Of a stretch of 64,000 bases of DNA, positions 63,372 through 64,000 are shown in pieces. Position 1 is the first letter of the stretch. Every line of letters starts with the position of its first letter. The stretch is from positions 4,898,001 to 4,962,000 of the forward strand of contig NZ_JACYXC010000001.1 in NCBI RefSeq assembly GCF_016031615.1, given 5' to 3'. A program made the position numbers and the translations under genes. The notes below the pieces were generated by a model. It was not told the DNA's origin, did not search any database, and saw only the letters and a program-made list of their open reading frames with translations. The DNA comes from Streptomyces pactum (GTDB lineage Bacteria > Actinomycetota > Actinomycetes > Streptomycetales > Streptomycetaceae).

Positions 63372-64000
63372 ATGGGCCAGGGACGGACACTCACGCGCCA
63401 GGCACGCGTCGTCGGGGCGGTCCTCTGCGCCGCGCTCGCACTGCTCTCGTCGGCCTGGATCATCCGGGACCTCGGCGAGGCCGACGAACCCGGCGACCTG
63501 TGGTGGACCTGGGCCGGTCTGCCGTACCGCACCTCGACCGTCCTGTTCGGCTCCGCCCTGGCCGACCTGGTCCTGGTGGTGCTCGCGCTCTTCGCCGCCG
63601 GTGCCGCGCTGCGCACACCCTCCGCGGCCGGCGCCCTCGGCTCCCTCGGCCTGATCGCCGTGGCGCTGCGGCTGCCCCTGCTGTGGACCGTGGACGACGA
63701 CTGGGGCGAGCGCCTGGGCGCCGCCGACGGGCTGCTGACCCGCGCCACCCTCAGCGGCTGGGCGGCGGTGGCCCTGGGGACCGCGCTGCTGCTGACCGCG
63801 GTCGTCGGCGGCCGTCCGGCCGCTCCGCCCGGCGGGTACGAGGTCCCGCCCGCCGACCGTGCCCCCGCCGTGCCCGGTCCGGGCGTGGCCGCCGCCGGCG
63901 CCCTGGTCCTCGCCGCGACGGGCGTGGTCCTCGCCGCCTGGCAGTTCTACTGGGCGCAGGAGCTGGAGTGGGAACGGTACGAGGCGCTGATCACCGGCGA
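63372..64000 (+). CDS. Integral membrane protein, 5' part only
   Basis: The frame from the ATG at 63372 (MGQGRTLTRQARVVGAVLCA) is open to the window edge, so the C-terminus is missing. The 209 visible residues contain about five hydrophobic segments (VVGAVLCAALALLSSAWII; LADLVLVVLALFAAGAAL; LGLIAVALRLPLLW; AAVALGTALLLTAVV; AAGALVLAATGVVLAAWQFY). Between them lie short loops such as WWTWAGLPYRTSTVLFG and a Pro-rich one (RPAAPPGGYEVPPADRA). The FYWAQELEWERYEALITG end is reminiscent of conserved streptomycete membrane proteins of unknown function. It is divergent from the third importer operon. Confidence 0.75.
   Translation, partial: MGQGRTLTRQARVVGAVLCAALALLSSAWIIRDLGEADEPGDLWWTWAGLPYRTSTVLFGSALADLVLVVLALFAAGAALRTPSAAGALGSLGLIAVALRLPLLWTVDDDWGERLGAADGLLTRATLSGWAAVALGTALLLTAVVGGRPAAPPGGYEVPPADRAPAVPGPGVAAAGALVLAATGVVLAAWQFYWAQELEWERYEALITG

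Overview
The window is very GC-rich actinobacterial chromosome, most likely Streptomyces or a close relative. Codons end overwhelmingly in G or C, GTG and TTG starts are common, and there are sporulation-type signalling proteins, a DUF397/Scr1 pair and several oligopeptide ABC transporters. No rRNA, tRNA, CRISPR array or intact insertion sequence was found. From memory only, parts of the gene order (ispH - polyphosphate glucokinase - DUF6542 - ychF; succinate dehydrogenase - LpqW-like protein - typA - two peptide transporters) resemble the Streptomyces coelicolor chromosome core.

Layout. 1-2351: the end of one LysR-type regulator and a second LysR-type gene, both carrying in-frame tandem repeats. 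1972-3953: an amino acid permease with a broken frame. 4057-8251: housekeeping genes ispH, ppgK, a DUF6542 membrane protein and ychF. 8252-11083: an accessory island with a RelE/Phd toxin-antitoxin pair, a DUF6000 pseudogene and an unknown gene. 11372-20545: a PAS/GAF/PP2C phosphatase, an M1 lipoprotein peptidase, a GntR regulator, an APC permease, a SPOR-domain protein and a Nudix hydrolase. 21499-25105: a stand-alone anti-sigma-type kinase followed by a PAS-GAF-PP2C-kinase fusion. 25365-29170: a three-gene succinate dehydrogenase operon whose flavoprotein gene is frameshifted. 29987-35281: an LpqW-like lipoprotein and typA. 36113-41961 and 48893-54735: two paralogous five-gene oligopeptide importers. 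Between them lie a DUF6247/kinase/Scr1/DUF397 cluster, a secreted M20 peptidase, a MarR-EamA pair and an NAD(P)-binding protein. 54807-56640: small secreted and SRPBCC proteins. 56634-63021: a third oligopeptide importer on the minus strand. 63372-64000: the start of a membrane protein that runs off the window.

Two themes go beyond ordinary annotation. First, short GC-rich tandem repeats (periods about 18, 20-25, 30, 36 and 71 bp) occur between genes and also inside coding regions, where they lengthen loops and tails of otherwise conserved proteins (two LysR proteins, two phosphatases, a solute-binding protein, ABC ATPases). Second, at least three genes change frame at a single position (permease, sdhA, oppD); the oppD case is pinned to one extra base in a run of five Gs. 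These could be sequencing errors in GC tracts or real decay, and read data would decide. In addition, the two plus-strand peptide importers share a roughly 300 bp segment that is about 99% identical inside otherwise diverged ATPase genes, which looks like recent gene conversion.
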